DNA of 64,000 bases from Sphingomonas rosea (GTDB taxonomy: Bacteria; Pseudomonadota; Alphaproteobacteria; Sphingomonadales; Sphingomonadaceae), in assembly GCF_039538065.1 (NCBI RefSeq), contig NZ_BAABBR010000001.1:310001-374000 (forward strand), given 5' to 3'. The first letter of the stretch is position 1. Every line of letters starts with the position of its first letter. Positions 20,789 to 29,636 of this stretch are shown here, piece by piece. The notes under the pieces are model-generated. The model saw only the letters and a program-made list of their open reading frames with translations. It made no database searches and was not told the origin of the DNA. The position numbers and the translations under genes are program-made.

Positions 20789-21390
20789 TCGATGCCGTCA
20801 TGCAGGCCGCGCCCGTCATCCCCGTGCTGGTGATGGGCGGCGAGCATGATCCCGCCGAGCTTGCCGCCACCCTGGTCGAAGCGGGCCTGCCCGTGCTCGA
20901 AGTCACGCTGCGCACCCCCGACGCGCTCGACGCGATCCGCGCCATGGCGCAGGTCCCGGGCGCGATCGTCGGCGCGGGCACGGTGCTGAACGAGCGCCAT
21001 CTCGGCGAAGCACAGGAAGCGGGCGCCGAATTCATCGTCGCCCCGGGCCTGACCGAGACACTGACCAAGGCCGCAACCGCCAGCGGCATCGCCTATCTGC
21101 CCGGCGTCGCCACCGCCGGCGACATCATGCGCGGCCTCGACCTCGGCCTCACGCGGTTCAAATTCTTTCCGGCCGAAGCCTCGGGTGGCCTGCCCGCCAT
21201 TCGCGCCCTCGCCGCCCCCTTCGGCCAGGTCCGCTTTTGCCCGACCGGGGGTATCACGGAAGCAAGCGCGGCCGACTATCTGGCCGAACGCGCGGTCGCC
21301 TGCATCGGCGGAAGCTGGATGGTGAAGAAGGGCATGACTTTGGCCGACATCGGCGCCGCGGCAAAGGCAGCGGCCGCGCTGAAGGTCTAG
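20782..21390 (+). CDS. eda: KDPG aldolase (2-keto-3-deoxy-6-phosphogluconate aldolase)
   Basis: A 202-residue class I aldolase that splits KDPG into pyruvate and glyceraldehyde-3-phosphate. The Schiff-base lysine is K127 in TRFKFFPAE and the general acid/base is E40 in VLEVTLRT, matching E. coli K133 and E45. It starts inside the end of glk (7-base overlap) and is the last gene of the operon. No intrinsic terminator is visible before the tRNA on the opposite strand that follows 15 bases later. Confidence 0.95.
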   Translation: MLIDAVMQAAPVIPVLVMGGEHDPAELAATLVEAGLPVLEVTLRTPDALDAIRAMAQVPGAIVGAGTVLNERHLGEAQEAGAEFIVAPGLTETLTKAATASGIAYLPGVATAGDIMRGLDLGLTRFKFFPAEASGGLPAIRALAAPFGQVRFCPTGGITEASAADYLAERAVACIGGSWMVKKGMTLADIGAAAKAAAALKV

Positions 21391-21402
21391 GTCGAGAAGA
21401 TC

Positions 21403-21495
<93 letters not shown>

Positions 21496-21635
21496 GCGTA
21501 GATGAGAAGCAAGGCACCGGCCGGTCGGCCGGGGGTCGCGGCGGTCCACTAGCAGCGTGTCCAGCCCTTGCCTAGCGCTTATTGGGCATCAGGCCAGCTT
21601 GGCGCGATGACGGCGGTCGGCTTTGAGTCGACACC

Positions 21636-22310
21636 ATGAACAGCATCGTGATCGGCGCCTCGGGCGGAATCGGCGCCGCGCTTGCCGCCCGCCTCGAAAC
21701 GCGCGGCGAGACCGTCCACCGCCTCTCGCGCAGCCTCAACGGTTTCGACCTTACCGACGAGGCGAGCATCGCCGATGCCGCGGCCGCACTGCCGTTCGAC
21801 CGCATCGATCGCCTGATCGTCGCGACAGGCCTCCTCCACGACGGCGACCTGCGGCCCGAGCGCGCGCTGCGTGACCTGACCCAAGACCATCTGATGCGCA
21901 GCTTCCTCGTCAATGCGATCGGCCCCGCGCTTGTCCTGCGCCACTTCGTGCCGCTGCTCAGCCGAGACGAGGGCGCCAAAGTCGCCCTGCTTTCGGCGCG
22001 GGTCGGAAGTATCGCGGACAATCGCCTCGGCGGCTGGTACGGCTACCGGGCAAGCAAGGCCGCGCTCAATCAGTTCGTTCGCACCGCCGCCATCGAGATC
22101 ATGCGCACCCGGCCCACGGCCGTCGTCGTCGCGCTGCACCCCGGGACGGTGGACACCGCGATGAGCCGGCCCTTCCAGGGCAATGTGGCTGCGGAAAGGC
22201 TGTTCGACTCCGCCACCTCCGCCGAGCGCCTGATCGAGGTCCTCGACGGCCTCACGCCCGCCGACAGCGGCGGCTTCTTCGACTGGAAGGGAGAGCGCGT
22301 CGCCTTCTGA
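21636..22310 (+). CDS. Short-chain dehydrogenase/reductase family protein
   Basis: A 224-residue Rossmann-fold oxidoreductase. The cofactor motif GASGGIGAALA is at residues 7-17 and the catalytic Y-x-x-x-K is in YGYRASK, with an upstream Ser in LLSARVGS. GTVDTAMSRPF near the C-terminus is typical of SDRs related to the CsgA/C-factor group. Substrate and pathway are unknown. It stands alone between the tRNA and hspQ; the upstream ribosome site is weak. Confidence 0.87.
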   Translation: MNSIVIGASGGIGAALAARLETRGETVHRLSRSLNGFDLTDEASIADAAAALPFDRIDRLIVATGLLHDGDLRPERALRDLTQDHLMRSFLVNAIGPALVLRHFVPLLSRDEGAKVALLSARVGSIADNRLGGWYGYRASKAALNQFVRTAAIEIMRTRPTAVVVALHPGTVDTAMSRPFQGNVAAERLFDSATSAERLIEVLDGLTPADSGGFFDWKGERVAF

Positions 22311-22350
22311 GGCGACTTGCAGCGCCGACGCAATCACCTAAGTTGCAGCC

Positions 22351-22725
22351 ATGCGTCCCCTCGTTCGTTCCTTGCCCGTGACCGATATCGCGACTCCTCC
22401 GATCGCCCGTGCGAGCTTCGGCATCGGAGAAGTCGTGCGCCATCGGCTGCTCGATTTTCGCGGCGTGATCTTCGATGTCGACCCGGTCTTCGCCAACAGC
22501 GAGGAATGGTATCAGGCGATCCCCGCCGAAATCCGCCCGGCGAAGGAACAGCCCTTCTATCACCTTCTCGCCGAGAATGGCGAAGGCAGCTACGTGGCCT
22601 ATGTTTCGCAGCAGAACCTCGTCCCCGATCATGAGGACGAGCCGGTCGACCACCCGGCAATCGACAATCTGTTCGAGGCGTTCGAGCCCGGCCGCTACAA
22701 GCTTCGGCCCGAGCACCGGCACTAA
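22351..22725 (+). CDS. hspQ: Heat-shock protein HspQ
   Basis: A 124-residue protein of the HspQ/YccV family. The core ASFGIGEVVRHRLLDFRGVI, then DVDPVFANSEEWY, the QPFYHLLAEN segment and YVSQQNLVPD are the family landmarks. In E. coli HspQ is a hemimethylated-DNA-binding protein and adaptor for Lon protease; function here is by homology. About 20 extra residues precede the core, so a start further in is possible but the ATG at 22351 is the best candidate seen. A bidirectional terminator follows. Confidence 0.9.
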   Translation: MRPLVRSLPVTDIATPPIARASFGIGEVVRHRLLDFRGVIFDVDPVFANSEEWYQAIPAEIRPAKEQPFYHLLAENGEGSYVAYVSQQNLVPDHEDEPVDHPAIDNLFEAFEPGRYKLRPEHRH

Positions 22726-22747
22726 ATCCGCGCCCTTTCGGCCATAA

Positions 22748-22787
22748 GAAAAGCCCCGCGCCGGACGACCGACGCGGGGCTTTCTTT
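22748..22787. terminator. Bidirectional terminator between hspQ and the second receptor gene
   Basis: An 11-bp stem (AAAGCCCCGCG at 22750-22760 pairing with 22773-22783) with a T-rich run after it on the plus strand and TTTTCTTA on the minus strand. It serves two convergent genes. Confidence 0.88.
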
Positions 22788-22798
22788 TGGGCGACCGA

Positions 22799-25603
22799 TC
22801 AGAAGTCGATGCTGACCCGGCCGTAGAGGAAGCGCCCGTTGAAGCCGAACGGCGAGAAGCCGCTGTAAGGAATGTAGTAGGCGTCGATCGGATAGCTGCC
22901 GCCGACCGTGGTCGGGCGCGGACCGAAGGGTCGCCGCGTCGGGTAGACGTCGAACAGGTTGTTCGCGCCCGCCGCGAGTTGCACCGGACCGACCGAGTAG
23001 CGAAGTTCGAGATCGGAAATCCACTTGGGCTGCAGCACCAGATCGTCGGGCCCGTAATCGGTCACGCTGGTCGTGTTGATCAGCGGCGCTGCCGCGCCCG
23101 GCGAGATGACCCGGCCGAAGCGGGTCGTGCGGGCGGTCACCCCGAACTTGCCGACGTTGCCATCGGCCGACAGCACGACCTTGTCGCGCGGCTGGCCCTG
23201 CTCGAAGCGGATGCCCTCGACCCGGCCGAACAGCACGAGCCCGGGGATCTGCGCCAGCGGCCCGAGCGCGTTGAGGCGCCGGTCGATGCGGTTCTTGGTC
23301 CGGTTGTAGGCGGCCGACAGCGACCAGCTGCCAAGACCATCCCACTTCCAGCGATAGGTACCGACCGCGTCGAGGCCGCTCGTCGTCGTGTCGAGGCCAT
23401 TGATGAAGAAGCGCGCCGCGCCGAAGCCCGACAGGTTGTTGGCGGTGAGGATCGCCTGGACCGCGGTATTCTGCGCCGACGTGCCACTACCGAACGCGCC
23501 GAGATTCTCGGTAAGGACGATCCGGTCCTTGAGCTTGATATGGAAATAGTCGGCGGTGACTGTCAGTCCGCGCAGCGGATTGAGGGTGAGGCCGGCCGAG
23601 ACGTTGGTCGACTTCTCGGGCTTGAGCGGCTTGGCACCGAGCGCGCTCGACACTGCCGAACTGACCGGGAAGGTCACGATGTCGACCGGCAGGCCATTGA
23701 TGAAGTTGGTCGAGAAGCCGGTGTAATATTGCTGCTGGAGCGACGGCGCGCGGAAACCCGTCGAGACCGATCCGCGGATCGCGATCGCCGGAATGAACTC
23801 ATAGCGCAGCGCGACCTTGCCATTCGCGGTGCTGCCGAAGTCTGAATAATCCTCGACGCGGCCGGCGATGGTCGTGGTCAGGCCGGGCAGCGGGTCGGTG
23901 TCGAGCTCGACATAGGCCGCCTTGCTACTGCGGCTCTTGCTGAGCCTGGCATAGTCGGGAATGCCCGGGAAACCTTGCGCGCCGAACGGCGCGGCCCGGC
24001 CCGGGAAGCTGCAAATCCCGGTCGCGGTGGCATAGACGCCGCCAAGTGTCGTGCAATTCGCCGCGGTGGTGGCGACCGGCGCGATGAACAGCGGGCCGGC
24101 GGCATAGGATTCGCGCTGGCCTGGCCGCTCCTTGAAATTGTCGCGGCGATATTCGGCCCCGAAGGCCACCGACAAAGGCTTGGAGAAGCCAGCGTTGAAC
24201 TCGCGACTGACGTCGAGATTGGCGGTGAACTGGTTGAAGCGCAGGCCGCCGCTGTCGAAGTTGCGAATGCTGGTCGTGCCGTAGGAAGTGTTGAGGCTGT
24301 TCTCGGTCCGGTAGTCGATCTGGTTGTGCCCGTAGACGCCCGATAGGTCGACGTTCCAGCCGGCAAGTGCGCCGCGGACGCCGAGGGCGGCGGCCCAGTC
24401 CTTGTAGCGCGACGCGATCTCCGGAAGGAATCCGTCGGGTGTCAGCGCGGTGAAGTTGGCGTTGCTCGGCGTGGTCGACGGCGTGATCGTCGAGAAGTCG
24501 CGATTGTTGACCGACGATTGCTGGCGATAATTGGCTGCCGAGCGGCCCTTGCGGTCGGCAAAGGTGGCAAAGCTGTAGACTTCAAAACCGTCGGCCCCGA
24601 TCGGCACCGCCGCATTGGCGATCAGGTTGACGTCGCGCGTCTTGGGATCGCCGAGCCGGAAATTGAGCCGGTTGAAGCTCAGTTCGCGCGGATCGACCGC
24701 CGCGGTCGGCCGGATATAATTCGGCCGGACGTCGAAGCCCGCGCGGTTGGTCGCGTCACGGTCCCGGAATTCGCCGGTCACGTTGAGATAGCCGCCGGCG
24801 AGCGGCACGCCGATGTTCGCGCCCAGAGTCAGCAAGGCGCCGTCACGCACCTTCCGGTCGCTGCCATAATTGCCGACGAGGACCCGGCTGTCGGTGGTGC
24901 TGACCACCGCCGTCCCGCCGACATCCTGCAGCGACAGGAGCTGCGGCACGTCCTCGAGCTGGGTGATGTACTTGCCGTAGCTGACTTGCGCCTTGCCGCC
25001 CCGCGGGCTCTTGCGCAGCCGCACGTTGATCACGCCCGCGATCGCGTCCGAGCCATATTGCGAGCTTGCGCCGTCGCGAAGCACCTCGATCCGGTCGATG
25101 GCGAGCCCGGGGATGTTGTTGAGGTCGACCGCGGTGCTTCCGCGACCGACCGTGCCGTTGATGTTGAGCAGCGAGGAGACGTGGCGGCGCTTGCCGTTGA
25201 CCAGGACCAGCGTCTGGTCGGGCGCGAGGCCGCGCAGCGACGCCGGACGGATGACGTCGGTCCCGTCGGCGATCGACGGCTGCGGGAAGTTGAACGACGG
25301 CACAAGGTTGTTGAGGATCTTGTTGGTCTCGCCGAGGCCCGAGCTTGCCAGAGCCTCGCTGCCGATGACGTCGATTGGAACGGGCGAATCGGCGATCGTG
25401 CGGTCGGTGCGGCGGGTGCCGGTGACGACGATGGTGCTTTCCGGCGAAGTCGCGGACTGGTCCTCGGGCGCGGCGGAGGCGGTTGTCGGCGCTGGCGGCT
25501 GCTGGGCAGCGGTGCCGGGCTGCGCGGCGCTTGCCGGGGATGCGGCGAGGAGACCGAGCGGGCTGATGGTCAGCAACAGACCCGGAAGAAGGCGGCTCGT
25601 CAT
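22799..25603 (-). CDS. TonB-dependent receptor of unknown substrate
   Basis: A 934-residue outer-membrane receptor. A signal peptide ends near ASPASA (~residue 26), followed by a Pro/Ala-rich linker. The TonB box is STIVVTGTRR and the plug follows, with SLRGLAPDQTLVLVNGKRRH and IEVLRDGASSQYGSDAIAG. The barrel ends with the C-terminal Phe (GRVSIDF) expected for BAM-dependent assembly. Two cysteines in an extracellular-type loop (ANCTTLGG, GICSFPGR) may form a disulfide. No ligand-specific neighbour is on the same strand. It is divergent from an Lrp/AsnC regulator, which may control it and hints at an amino acid or peptide link. No cobalamin riboswitch is seen upstream. Confidence 0.92.
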   Translation of the reverse strand: MTSRLLPGLLLTISPLGLLAASPASAAQPGTAAQQPPAPTTASAAPEDQSATSPESTIVVTGTRRTDRTIADSPVPIDVIGSEALASSGLGETNKILNNLVPSFNFPQPSIADGTDVIRPASLRGLAPDQTLVLVNGKRRHVSSLLNINGTVGRGSTAVDLNNIPGLAIDRIEVLRDGASSQYGSDAIAGVINVRLRKSPRGGKAQVSYGKYITQLEDVPQLLSLQDVGGTAVVSTTDSRVLVGNYGSDRKVRDGALLTLGANIGVPLAGGYLNVTGEFRDRDATNRAGFDVRPNYIRPTAAVDPRELSFNRLNFRLGDPKTRDVNLIANAAVPIGADGFEVYSFATFADRKGRSAANYRQQSSVNNRDFSTITPSTTPSNANFTALTPDGFLPEIASRYKDWAAALGVRGALAGWNVDLSGVYGHNQIDYRTENSLNTSYGTTSIRNFDSGGLRFNQFTANLDVSREFNAGFSKPLSVAFGAEYRRDNFKERPGQRESYAAGPLFIAPVATTAANCTTLGGVYATATGICSFPGRAAPFGAQGFPGIPDYARLSKSRSSKAAYVELDTDPLPGLTTTIAGRVEDYSDFGSTANGKVALRYEFIPAIAIRGSVSTGFRAPSLQQQYYTGFSTNFINGLPVDIVTFPVSSAVSSALGAKPLKPEKSTNVSAGLTLNPLRGLTVTADYFHIKLKDRIVLTENLGAFGSGTSAQNTAVQAILTANNLSGFGAARFFINGLDTTTSGLDAVGTYRWKWDGLGSWSLSAAYNRTKNRIDRRLNALGPLAQIPGLVLFGRVEGIRFEQGQPRDKVVLSADGNVGKFGVTARTTRFGRVISPGAAAPLINTTSVTDYGPDDLVLQPKWISDLELRYSVGPVQLAAGANNLFDVYPTRRPFGPRPTTVGGSYPIDAYYIPYSGFSPFGFNGRFLYGRVSIDF

Positions 25604-25771
25604 GCGTGATGCTCCCCTGTGTGCTCGCGGGGGCGGCGGCGCCCCCGTTCAACTGTCACGGAAGAGACATCTTCCACGAGGCCACGCCAAGATCATCGGA
25701 CATCCAAAGCGTCGCTTTGCGGGAACTGTGCCGAGAAAACAACAGCCTGTGTCGTGTTTTGCACGAAAAGC

Positions 25772-25800
25772 GGCCCCGGCGGGAGGGTTCCGCCGGGGCC
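25772..25800 (-). terminator. Terminator-like hairpin in the receptor leader (possible attenuator)
   Basis: A perfect 11-bp stem (GGCCCCGGCGG with its complement at 25790-25800, 7-base loop) is followed, on the minus strand, by GCTTTTCG. No known minus-strand gene ends here; it lies ~170 bases upstream of the receptor start, so it may attenuate receptor mRNA or end a small transcript. Confidence 0.5.
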
Positions 25801-25820
25801 AAGTCTCTCAAGGGGTCAAC

Positions 25821-26033
25821 ATGGAGACGCCGGCTGCCTCGACCCAGGTGGCATCAAGGCTGCCGGCTATCCCGATTTGGAAAAATCTTGCGTGCTCTGA
25901 ACAAGACGCTTCCGCTCGGAACACCTTGAATTTGCCGCCACGGACGGGGTTCCGCAAGAGGGGGATGGGAATAACAAGCCCGCTGCAAGCCGCGTTGCAA
26001 TCCTGCAAGTTTTTGCTCAATCTGCGGCGATGA
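25821..26033 (+). CDS. Possible small ORF coupled to the lrp-type gene
   Basis: A 70-codon frame starting METPAASTQV and ending NLRR. It has AAGGGG five bases before its ATG, and its TGA overlaps the regulator's ATG at 26030 (ATGA). I recognise no family. Its 3' part contains the inverted-repeat boxes that look like regulator sites, which argues against coding. It could be a leader peptide or chance. Confidence 0.22.
   Translation: METPAASTQVASRLPAIPIWKNLACSEQDASARNTLNLPPRTGFRKRGMGITSPLQAALQSCKFLLNLRR
25984..26016. promoter_or_regulatory. Tandem inverted repeats upstream of the lrp-type gene
   Basis: Two boxes: TGCAA-N6-TTGCA (25984-25999) and GCAA-N4-TTGC (26005-26016), centred ~19 bases apart, about two helical turns. 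Lrp/AsnC proteins bind such phased palindromes. They end 13 bases before the regulator's ATG and face the divergent receptor gene, so autoregulation is likely and receptor control possible. Confidence 0.55.
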
Positions 26034-26491
26034 TGAAAATGGATCAGACCGACCGGCGGATTCTCGCGATCCTCCAGGAGGACGCGACCTTGCCCGTGGC
26101 CGACATCGGCGCGCGGGTCGGCCTCTCCCCCACCCCCTGCTGGCGCCGGATCCAGAAACTCCGGGCATCCGGTGTCATCGAAAAGACCGTGGCGCTGGTC
26201 GACCCGCGCTCGCTAGGTCTCGACCTCATCGTCTTCATCGAGGTCGAGGCGCGCGACCACAGCAGCGAGTGGCAGGAGCGCTTCCTCGCGGGCGTCGCGC
26301 GGCTGCCCGAAGTGCTCGAAGTCGTCCGGATGGCGGGCGAAACCGATTACTGGCTTCGGGTCGCGGTCCGCGACATGGCCGATTTCGATCGCTTCTATAA
26401 GGAGTTGATCGCCGCCGGGCCGCTCAAGAACGTCACTTCCAAGTTCGCGATGGAGCGTTGCAAGGCCTCGACCGCCTATCCCGTCGGTTGA
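26030..26491 (+). CDS. Lrp/AsnC-family transcriptional regulator
   Basis: A 153-residue regulator. Residues ~5-55 are the AsnC-type HTH ([34 protein letters not shown]); the rest is the RAM/ligand-binding domain with the [11 protein letters not shown] segment. Starts at 26030, 26033 and 26039 are all ATG; only two to three residues differ. The gene is divergent from the TonB-dependent receptor and preceded by two inverted repeats. A hairpin (TGACGAAG-CGGC-CTTCGTCA, 26489-26508) overlaps its stop codon but lacks a T run. The effector is probably an amino acid, by family. Confidence 0.92.
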   Translation: MMKMDQTDRRILAILQEDATLPVADIGARVGLSPTPCWRRIQKLRASGVIEKTVALVDPRSLGLDLIVFIEVEARDHSSEWQERFLAGVARLPEVLEVVRMAGETDYWLRVAVRDMADFDRFYKELIAAGPLKNVTSKFAMERCKASTAYPVG

Positions 26492-26601
26492 CGAAGCGGC
26501 CTTCGTCACCTAGGGGGCACGCTTTCCCGCGCGGGCCGGCGCCACGCTGCCGCATGGGTCAAGAAATCCAGGCTTTCGAGCAAAGAAAAGAGAAGAGGCC
26601 C

Positions 26602-27114
26602 ATGTTCGCTATCGTGCGCACCGGCGGCAAGCAGTATCGCGTGTCACCGGGAGACAAGATCGTCGTCGAGAAGCTGGACGGCAATGCCGGCGACAGCATC
26701 ACCCTTGGCGATGTCCTGCTGGCCGGTGACGGTAGCGATCTCAAGGGCACCGACGGCCTGACCGTCGCCGCCGAGATCGTCGCGCAGGCGAAGGGCGAGA
26801 AGGTCGTCGTCTTCAAGAAGCGTCGCCGTCACAACTACCGCCGCAAGGCCGGTCACCGCCAGCAGCACACGATCCTGAAGATCGTCTCGATCGGCGGCGA
26901 GAAGCAGAAGCAGGCCGATGGCGACGCCAAGAAGGCCGCGCCGAAGAAGGCCAAGGCCGCTCCCGCCCCGGGCGAGATCGACGAGACCAAGGTCGCCTCG
27001 AGCGAGGGCGTCGTCCCCGCCGATGCCGGCACCGAAGCCACGCAGGACGTGACCAACTCGACTCAGGATGCTGCGCCTGCTAAGGGCAAGGCCAAGAAGA
27101 CTCCGAAGGCGTAA
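26602..27114 (+). CDS. rplU: 50S ribosomal protein L21 with long C-terminal tail
   Basis: A 170-residue protein. Residues 1-~103 are ordinary bL21 ([36 protein letters not shown]). Beyond that is a ~65-residue low-complexity tail rich in Lys, Ala, Asp and Glu with [14 protein letters not shown], absent from most bL21 but seen in several alphaproteobacterial lineages. The ATG at 26602 follows AGAAGAGG; an in-frame start at 26458 lies inside the lrp-type gene and is rejected. It is followed after six bases by rpmA, the conserved rplU-rpmA pair. Confidence 0.96.
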   Translation: MFAIVRTGGKQYRVSPGDKIVVEKLDGNAGDSITLGDVLLAGDGSDLKGTDGLTVAAEIVAQAKGEKVVVFKKRRRHNYRRKAGHRQQHTILKIVSIGGEKQKQADGDAKKAAPKKAKAAPAPGEIDETKVASSEGVVPADAGTEATQDVTNSTQDAAPAKGKAKKTPKA

Positions 27115-27120
27115 CACACC

Positions 27121-27405
<285 letters not shown>

Positions 27406-27474
27406 GGATTGGTCGCTGACGGGCCGTCCCAGGAGGGGGCAGCCCGGTACAGGACTTCATCCGAGGACCTGGAA

Positions 27475-27515
27475 GGGAGAAGAGGGAAGCCCCCTCTTCT
27501 CCCTTTCTTTTTCTT
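27475..27515 (+). terminator. Rho-independent terminator after rplU-rpmA
   Basis: A 12-bp stem (GGGAGAAGAGGG, loop AAGCC, complement at 27492-27503) followed by TTTCTTTTTCTT. It lies 70 bases after rpmA and before the GNAT gene. Confidence 0.9.
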
Positions 27516-27572
27516 CTCCCTGAACTGTCATCAGGTTCTGCCAAGCGGAGCCGAGGGAAGGGAAGGTCCACG

Positions 27573-28109
27573 ATGTTCGCTCGTACCGAGAGACTGCTGC
27601 TGAGACCCGGCTGGGCCGAGGACGCGCTCGCGCTCGCCCGCGCGATCGCCGACGAGGCCATTGTCCGCAATCTCGCCACCGCCCCCTGGCCCTATGGCCA
27701 CGACGAGGCCCGGGCCTTCCTCGAAGCGCCCCAGGACCCGGTGCTGCCGACCTTCCTGCTGATGAAGCGGACCGACGGCGCGCCCGAGCTCATCGGGGCG
27801 GCCGGTTTTTCTCGGCGCGACAATGGCGGGGTCGAGCTCGGCTACTGGATCGCGCGGGCCCATTGGGGTCAGGGCTATGCGACCGAAGCCTGCAAGCAGC
27901 TCGTCGAGATTGCCCGGACCATCGGCGTAACGCGGCTCGAGGCCTCGCATTTCATCGACAATCCGGCGAGCGGGCGGGTGCTGGAGAAGCTCGGTTTCGT
28001 CCCGACCGGCCGTATAGCCCCGCGGCACAGCTGCGCGCGCGGCGGCGAACAGCTCACCCGTCTATTCGCGCTTGATCTCGACGACGGGTCGGAGGCGCTG
28101 GCGGCCTAG
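27573..28109 (+). CDS. GNAT-family N-acetyltransferase (RimJ/RimL type)
   Basis: A 178-residue acetyl-CoA-dependent transferase. It opens TERLLLRPGWAEDALALA, typical of the RimJ/RimL-like branch. ELGYWIARAHWGQGYATEA is motif A with the CoA pyrophosphate loop, and NPASGRVLEKLGFVPTG is motif B. The ATG follows GGGAAGG. Substrate is unknown; protein N-terminal or small-molecule acetylation are both possible. Its end overlaps the convergent hydrolase gene by four bases. Confidence 0.88.
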   Translation: MFARTERLLLRPGWAEDALALARAIADEAIVRNLATAPWPYGHDEARAFLEAPQDPVLPTFLLMKRTDGAPELIGAAGFSRRDNGGVELGYWIARAHWGQGYATEACKQLVEIARTIGVTRLEASHFIDNPASGRVLEKLGFVPTGRIAPRHSCARGGEQLTRLFALDLDDGSEALAA

Positions 28110-28993
28110 GCCGCCCGGCGCACGCGCCGCGCCGGCGGCTCCTGACGATAATCGTAAGTCGCGTCCCAGCCGGCGATGAGCTTGCGATCGTCGTGGTTCC
28201 ACGGGTGGAAGCCCGGCAGGAAATAGCTGACCCAGGCCGCGCCGACCTTCCGGAAGATGCCGGGCTTGCCCCACATCACCCACAAGGCGCCGGCCCAGGC
28301 GCGAAGCCCGGTGATGCCATCCTGCCGGAGCAGTTCGAGTACGCCTTGCGTGCGGTGATGGACGAAATTGCGGGTGACCAGCACCATCAGCAGCGACTTG
28401 ACCTTCCACCGCTTCCAGCGGCTCCAGTCCTTGGTCGCGGCGAGCCAGGTGTCATAGGCGACCCCCTTATGCTCGATCTCCTCGACCGCGTGCCACCGCC
28501 ACAAGTCGGCGGTCGCCTGGTCGGCATTGGCGAGGTGGCGCGGATTGGCGAGCAATTCGTGCGCGATGATCGCGGTGAAATGCTCAAGCGCCATGGTCGC
28601 CGCCAGGTCGAGGATCGGCGGACGACCCTTCAACAGGTCGAGGCTTTCCTGGACGGTCTTTTCGAGCGGCGCGAGGTCGTAGCCTGCTTCCACCGCGCGC
28701 CGGTTGAACGCCAGATGCTCGCGGCTGTGAATCACTTCCTGGGTCGTGAAGGCGCGAATCTCGCCGCTCAGTTTCTCGTCGGCGTGATCACGGAATGCGC
28801 GGATGCTCTCGATGAAATAGGCCTCTCCCTTGGGGAAGGTGGCCGAGAGCGCGTTGTAAAGCGCGGTTTCGAACGGCGAATTGTTGAGCCACCAGCGCGG
28901 GGTCTGCTCCTCGCGTCCGAATCGGCGGTCCCGAACGGTGATCGTCAGATCCTCCGGGGTTGCCTTCGAACGCTCAAGACTTGCCACACTCAT
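28106..28993 (-). CDS. Predicted metal-dependent hydrolase (PF10118-type, ferritin-like)
   Basis: A 295-residue all-helical protein. Glu/His clusters EVIHSREH, LEHFTAIIAHE and WHAVEEIEHKGVAYD follow the two-metal, four-helix pattern of the family Metal_hydrol (PF10118), probably a diiron or similar site. Biochemistry of this family is little known. It is divergent from a TetR regulator with 49 bases between the starts, a layout typical for a regulator and its target. Confidence 0.82.
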   Translation of the reverse strand: MSVASLERSKATPEDLTITVRDRRFGREEQTPRWWLNNSPFETALYNALSATFPKGEAYFIESIRAFRDHADEKLSGEIRAFTTQEVIHSREHLAFNRRAVEAGYDLAPLEKTVQESLDLLKGRPPILDLAATMALEHFTAIIAHELLANPRHLANADQATADLWRWHAVEEIEHKGVAYDTWLAATKDWSRWKRWKVKSLLMVLVTRNFVHHRTQGVLELLRQDGITGLRAWAGALWVMWGKPGIFRKVGAAWVSYFLPGFHPWNHDDRKLIAGWDATYDYRQEPPARRVRRAA

Positions 28994-29042
28994 GCCGGTC
29001 CTCCAATCGAGACACTGTTATATCTTATGATTGCTTACAAGA

Positions 29043-29636
29043 ATGTCAATAAAACCGCTCGAGCGGCGCCGAGTATCCCCTGAAGAGAGCCGCGCCGCCG
29101 CGCTCGCCGCGGCCCGCGACCTGCTGACCCGAGAGGGTGCCGCGGCGGTCACACTGCAGGCGGTGGCGGCGCGCGTCGGCCGCACTCATGCCAATCTTCT
29201 CCACCATTTCGGCTCGGCGGCGGGGCTTCAGCGCGCGCTGGCCGAGGAGATCGCCCGCACGGTGTCGAGTTCGATCGAAAGCGCGATCGAGCAGCGTCGC
29301 CGCGGCGAAGGCAGCGAGCGTCAGGTGATCGACGCCATGTTCGAGGCCTTCCGCCGCGAGGGCGCGGGCGAATTGATCGGCTGGGTCGCGCTTACTCGCC
29401 AGCGCGAAGCGCTCGAGCCGGTGATCGCCACCATCGAGCGGATCATCCGCGTGATGCGCGCCGCCGGCGACGTCCGCCCGGTCGACCGGATGACGCTCAG
29501 CCTGACCCTGCTCGCAATCGGCGACAGTCTTGCCGGCGAGGAAATCGCACGCGCCTGCGGGCTTGATCGCTCGGCGATCCGTGAGGTGGCCGTGGCGCAG
29601 ATCGAGGGACTGGCGGGCGCCCCGCTGCGCGACTGA
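29043..29636 (+). CDS. TetR-family transcriptional regulator
   Basis: A 197-residue regulator. The TetR HTH lies at ~15-60 (AARDLLTREGAAAVTLQAVAARVG, then THANLLHHFGSAAGL); the rest is the helical ligand domain. A TTG at 29031 would add four residues; the ATG at 29043 is preferred. It is divergent from the predicted metal-dependent hydrolase, whose promoter it probably controls. The short AT-rich gap (TATATCTTATGATTG) stands out from the GC-rich surroundings. Effector unknown. Confidence 0.9.
   Translation: MSIKPLERRRVSPEESRAAALAAARDLLTREGAAAVTLQAVAARVGRTHANLLHHFGSAAGLQRALAEEIARTVSSSIESAIEQRRRGEGSERQVIDAMFEAFRREGAGELIGWVALTRQREALEPVIATIERIIRVMRAAGDVRPVDRMTLSLTLLAIGDSLAGEEIARACGLDRSAIREVAVAQIEGLAGAPLRD

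Larger units (their letters stand above)
25604..26029. other. Long divergent intergenic region between the receptor and the lrp-type gene
   Basis: A 426-base gap without an established gene. It holds a terminator-like hairpin oriented leftward (25772-25800), two inverted-repeat boxes next to the regulator (25984-26016), and two weak overlapping short reading frames, one per strand. The rightward one (25821-26033) ends in an ATGA overlap with the regulator; the leftward one (26020 to 25808) stops eight bases before the hairpin. The rest is probably the receptor leader and promoter. Confidence 0.6.

Noticed and set aside
25604..26029. Cobalamin riboswitch upstream of the second TonB-dependent receptor
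   Set aside because: I find no B12-box-like segment; only a simple hairpin and inverted repeats are present.
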